Shown here in pieces: positions 6,384 through 7,137 of a stretch of DNA of 7,137 nt; within the stretch, counting starts at the first letter, position 1, and each line of letters begins with the position of its first letter. Under the pieces are notes generated by a model. It was not told the origin of the DNA, did no database searches, and worked only from the letters and a program-made list of their open reading frames with translations. The DNA is from Gammaproteobacteria bacterium (GTDB taxonomy: Bacteria; Pseudomonadota; Gammaproteobacteria; Steroidobacterales; Steroidobacteraceae), in the NCBI GenBank assembly GCA_030040235.1, contig JASHUC010000425.1:1-7137 (forward strand), in the 5' to 3' direction. The translations under genes and the position numbers were made by a program.

Positions 6384-6793
6384 GATGCGCTCTCCAATGC
6401 GGCGCCTTCGTCCTCGTCGGCCGCGGGGGCCTCCTCGCGGACTCGCTCACGGCGCCCGCCGCCGCCATCGTCATCCTCGGCCCGGGCCATCGGTGAGGGC
6501 TCGGTCACCGCGGCATCCATCTTCACCACGAGGTGTCTCACCACCGCGTCGCTGAAGCGGAACGCGCCGGTGAGCTCGTTCACCGTCTTCTGATCGCACT
6601 CGATGTTCATGAGCACGTAGTGCGCCTTGTGCACCTTGGCGATGGGGTATGCAAGCTGGCGTCGGCCCCAGTCCTCGAGCCGATGCACGCGGCCGCTGCC
6701 GGATGCGATCATCGACTTGTAGCGATCGATCATCGCCGGGACCTGCTCGCTCTGGTCCGGGTGGACCAGAAAAACGATCTCGTAATGCCTCAT
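6380..6793 (-). CDS. rpsF: 30S ribosomal protein S6 (bS6)
   Basis: A small-subunit platform protein, partner of S18, first gene of the ribosomal cluster here. The 137-residue product begins [19 protein letters not shown], nearly identical to E. coli S6, and keeps [24 protein letters not shown] and [10 protein letters not shown] in the ferredoxin-like core (1 to about 95), then VTEPSPMA. The tail (about 105-137) is low complexity, Asp/Glu- and Arg/Gly-rich, as in relatives where RimK adds glutamates in some species; this one ends in ESAS rather than a glutamate pair. The start at 6793 was chosen over an in-frame start at 6820 because AGGAGG lies 5 bases before it and homologues begin there. 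It overlaps rpsR by 4 bases. A promoter and structured leader precede it, suggesting growth-rate control and possible S6:S18 feedback. Confidence 0.98.
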   Translation of the reverse strand: MRHYEIVFLVHPDQSEQVPAMIDRYKSMIASGSGRVHRLEDWGRRQLAYPIAKVHKAHYVLMNIECDQKTVNELTGAFRFSDAVVRHLVVKMDAAVTEPSPMARAEDDDGGGGRRERVREEAPAADEDEGAALESAS

Positions 6794-6798
6794 GTGAT

Positions 6799-6804
6799 CC
6801 TCCT
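6799..6804 (-). promoter_or_regulatory. Strong rpsF Shine-Dalgarno
   Basis: On the minus strand AGGAGG stands 5 bases before the rpsF ATG at 6793. It is the best ribosome-binding site in the window, fitting a highly expressed ribosomal gene, and it fixes the rpsF start. It lies 3 bases from a candidate leader hairpin (6808-6822). Confidence 0.85.
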
Positions 6805-6807
6805 CAT

Positions 6808-6847
6808 GGGTGTCAGCCACCCGGTGCGAGGCGTGCGCCGGTGTGGC
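6808..6847 (-). promoter_or_regulatory. rpsF leader: two mutually exclusive hairpins, candidate S6:S18 feedback site
   Basis: Read as minus-strand RNA, GCCAC-A-CCGG (6847-6838) pairs with CCGG-GUGGC (6824-6816), giving a 9-bp stem with one bulged A and a 13-nt loop. An alternative SD-proximal hairpin pairs GGGUG (6822-6818) with CACCC (6812-6808) around loop GCUGA. The two share bases 6816-6822 and cannot coexist. The segment includes ACCGGGUGGC, close to the E. coli 16S rRNA stretch AAUACCGGUGGCG near the S6:S18 site. rpsF leaders bound by S6:S18 through a CCG-containing element are known in many bacteria. The pairing is seen directly; the regulatory function is inferred. Confidence 0.5.
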
Positions 6848-6870
6848 AAGGAGCTCGAGACCCGCGATTC

Positions 6871-6888
6871 GGGCGTGATTCCACGCCC
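6871..6888 (-). promoter_or_regulatory. Stable 5'-leader hairpin of the rpsF mRNA
   Basis: GGGCGTG (6871-6877) and CACGCCC (6882-6888) are perfect 7-bp reverse complements with a 4-base loop (GAAU in the minus-strand RNA). It falls about 12-29 nt from the predicted transcript start, so it may cap and stabilise the 5' end of the ribosomal mRNA. An overlapping competitor pairs CGCCCC (6884-6889) with GGGGCG (6898-6903), partly upstream of the predicted start. Confidence 0.45.
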
Positions 6889-6906
6889 CACTCGATGGGG
6901 GCGCGC

Positions 6907-6935
6907 AGGATACTCAACCCGCGGCGGGACCGCAA
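6907..6935 (-). promoter_or_regulatory. Probable sigma70 promoter of rpsF-rpsR-rplI with GC-rich discriminator
   Basis: On the minus strand TTGCGG (-35, 6935-6930) and TATCCT (-10, 6912-6907) are separated by an ideal 17 bases. The bases just after the -10 are GCGCGC, a GC-rich discriminator typical of stringently controlled ribosomal promoters that respond to ppGpp/DksA. The predicted start is near 6900, giving a leader of about 105 nt. The -35 has only its TTG conserved, so this is a good but not certain call. Confidence 0.6.
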
Positions 6936-6963
6936 TGGCGAAAAGGTGTGCGTTCCTTGCGAT

Positions 6964-7137
6964 TCAGGGGGTTGCGCGCGCGAGCCGCTGGCGGACGGCC
7001 TCGTAGAGCAGCATCCCCGCAGCGACCGAGACGTTGAGACTCTCGACGGCTCCGAGCTGGGGGAGCCGGACCCGGAAATCGCACCGCTGCCGCGTCGACT
7101 GGCGAAGCCCTGCCCCCTCCCCGCCGAGCACGAGCAC
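6964..7137 (-). CDS. rlmB: 23S rRNA (guanosine-2'-O-)-methyltransferase RlmB, C-terminal part (cut by window edge)
   Basis: Only the last 57 residues are in the window; the 5' part runs off the right edge. The fragment opens [20 protein letters not shown] and continues to [20 protein letters not shown] then [13 protein letters not shown] and a TGA at 6964. These are SpoU/TrmH motifs 2 (LVLGxExxGL) and 3 (xSLNVSVAxGxxxxEAxRQR), which form the trefoil-knot SAM-binding site. RlmB methylates the 2'-O of a guanosine in the 23S rRNA peptidyl-transferase region (Gm2251 in E. coli). Position directly upstream of rpsF in the same orientation is the gammaproteobacterial order, which favours RlmB over the related TrmH/TrmL. 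The intact enzyme would be about 240-250 residues. No clear terminator separates it from the rpsF promoter. Confidence 0.88.
   Translation of the reverse strand: MLVLGGEGAGLRQSTRQRCDFRVRLPQLGAVESLNVSVAAGMLLYEAVRQRLARATP

Noticed and set aside
6794..6820. Alternative rpsF start adding nine residues (MADTHEEDH)
   Set aside because: The internal ATG at 6793 has AGGAGG 5 bases upstream and gives the conserved MRHYEIVF beginning. The extension covers that Shine-Dalgarno.
6931..6961. Imperfect inverted repeat (CGCAA-T-GG with CC-TTGCG) as an rlmB terminator
   Set aside because: The stem is short with a bulge and a long loop and is not followed by a T-tract on the minus strand. It also overlaps the -35 of the rpsF promoter.
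1..7137. Mobile elements, CRISPR arrays, tRNA or rRNA genes
   Set aside because: No transposase, integrase, regularly spaced repeats, terminal inverted repeats with target duplications, or tRNA-like cloverleaf was recognised on either strand.

Overview
The window is high-GC (roughly two thirds G+C by eye) bacterial chromosome. The gene content and order, read leftwards on the minus strand as rlmB > rpsF > rpsR > rplI > dnaB > alr > [two-gene plus-strand insert] > radA, is the conserved ribosomal/replication neighbourhood of Gammaproteobacteria. The proteins resemble their Escherichia coli counterparts closely (S6, S18, L9, DnaB, Alr, RadA), with high-GC codon use of the kind seen in Xanthomonadales-, Chromatiales- or Steroidobacter-like lineages. 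The exact genus cannot be read from the sequence.

Layout from right to left on the minus strand. The last 57 codons of rlmB (23S rRNA 2'-O-methyltransferase) enter at the right edge. A 170-base gap follows, holding a credible sigma70-type promoter with a GC-rich discriminator and a structured leader of about 105 nt. Next come three tightly packed ribosomal protein genes: rpsF and rpsR overlap by 4 bases (ATGA), and rplI starts 11 bases after rpsR with its Shine-Dalgarno sequence overlapping the rpsR stop. No priB lies between rpsF and rpsR. After 49 bases comes dnaB (replicative helicase), then alr (alanine racemase), which overlaps dnaB by 4 bases (GTGA). radA, at the left edge, has the same orientation.

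Between alr and radA a plus-strand pair breaks the minus-strand series: a complete PP2C-type Ser/Thr phosphatase followed after 15 bases by a protein with one canonical FHA domain and an apparent second, degenerate FHA fold. These look like the eraser and reader of a Ser/Thr phosphorylation pathway whose kinase is not in the window. The 241 bases between radA and the phosphatase gene hold a near-perfect CRP-family operator-like palindrome and a separate GC-rich inverted repeat.

Most of the window is well-known housekeeping. The parts worth attention are the phosphatase/FHA cassette with its CRP-like site, a possible intramolecular phospho-switch and the pseudo-FHA domain, and the rpsF leader, which has mutually exclusive hairpins and a short resemblance to the 16S rRNA site bound by S6:S18. 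No mobile element, CRISPR array, tRNA or rRNA gene was seen.
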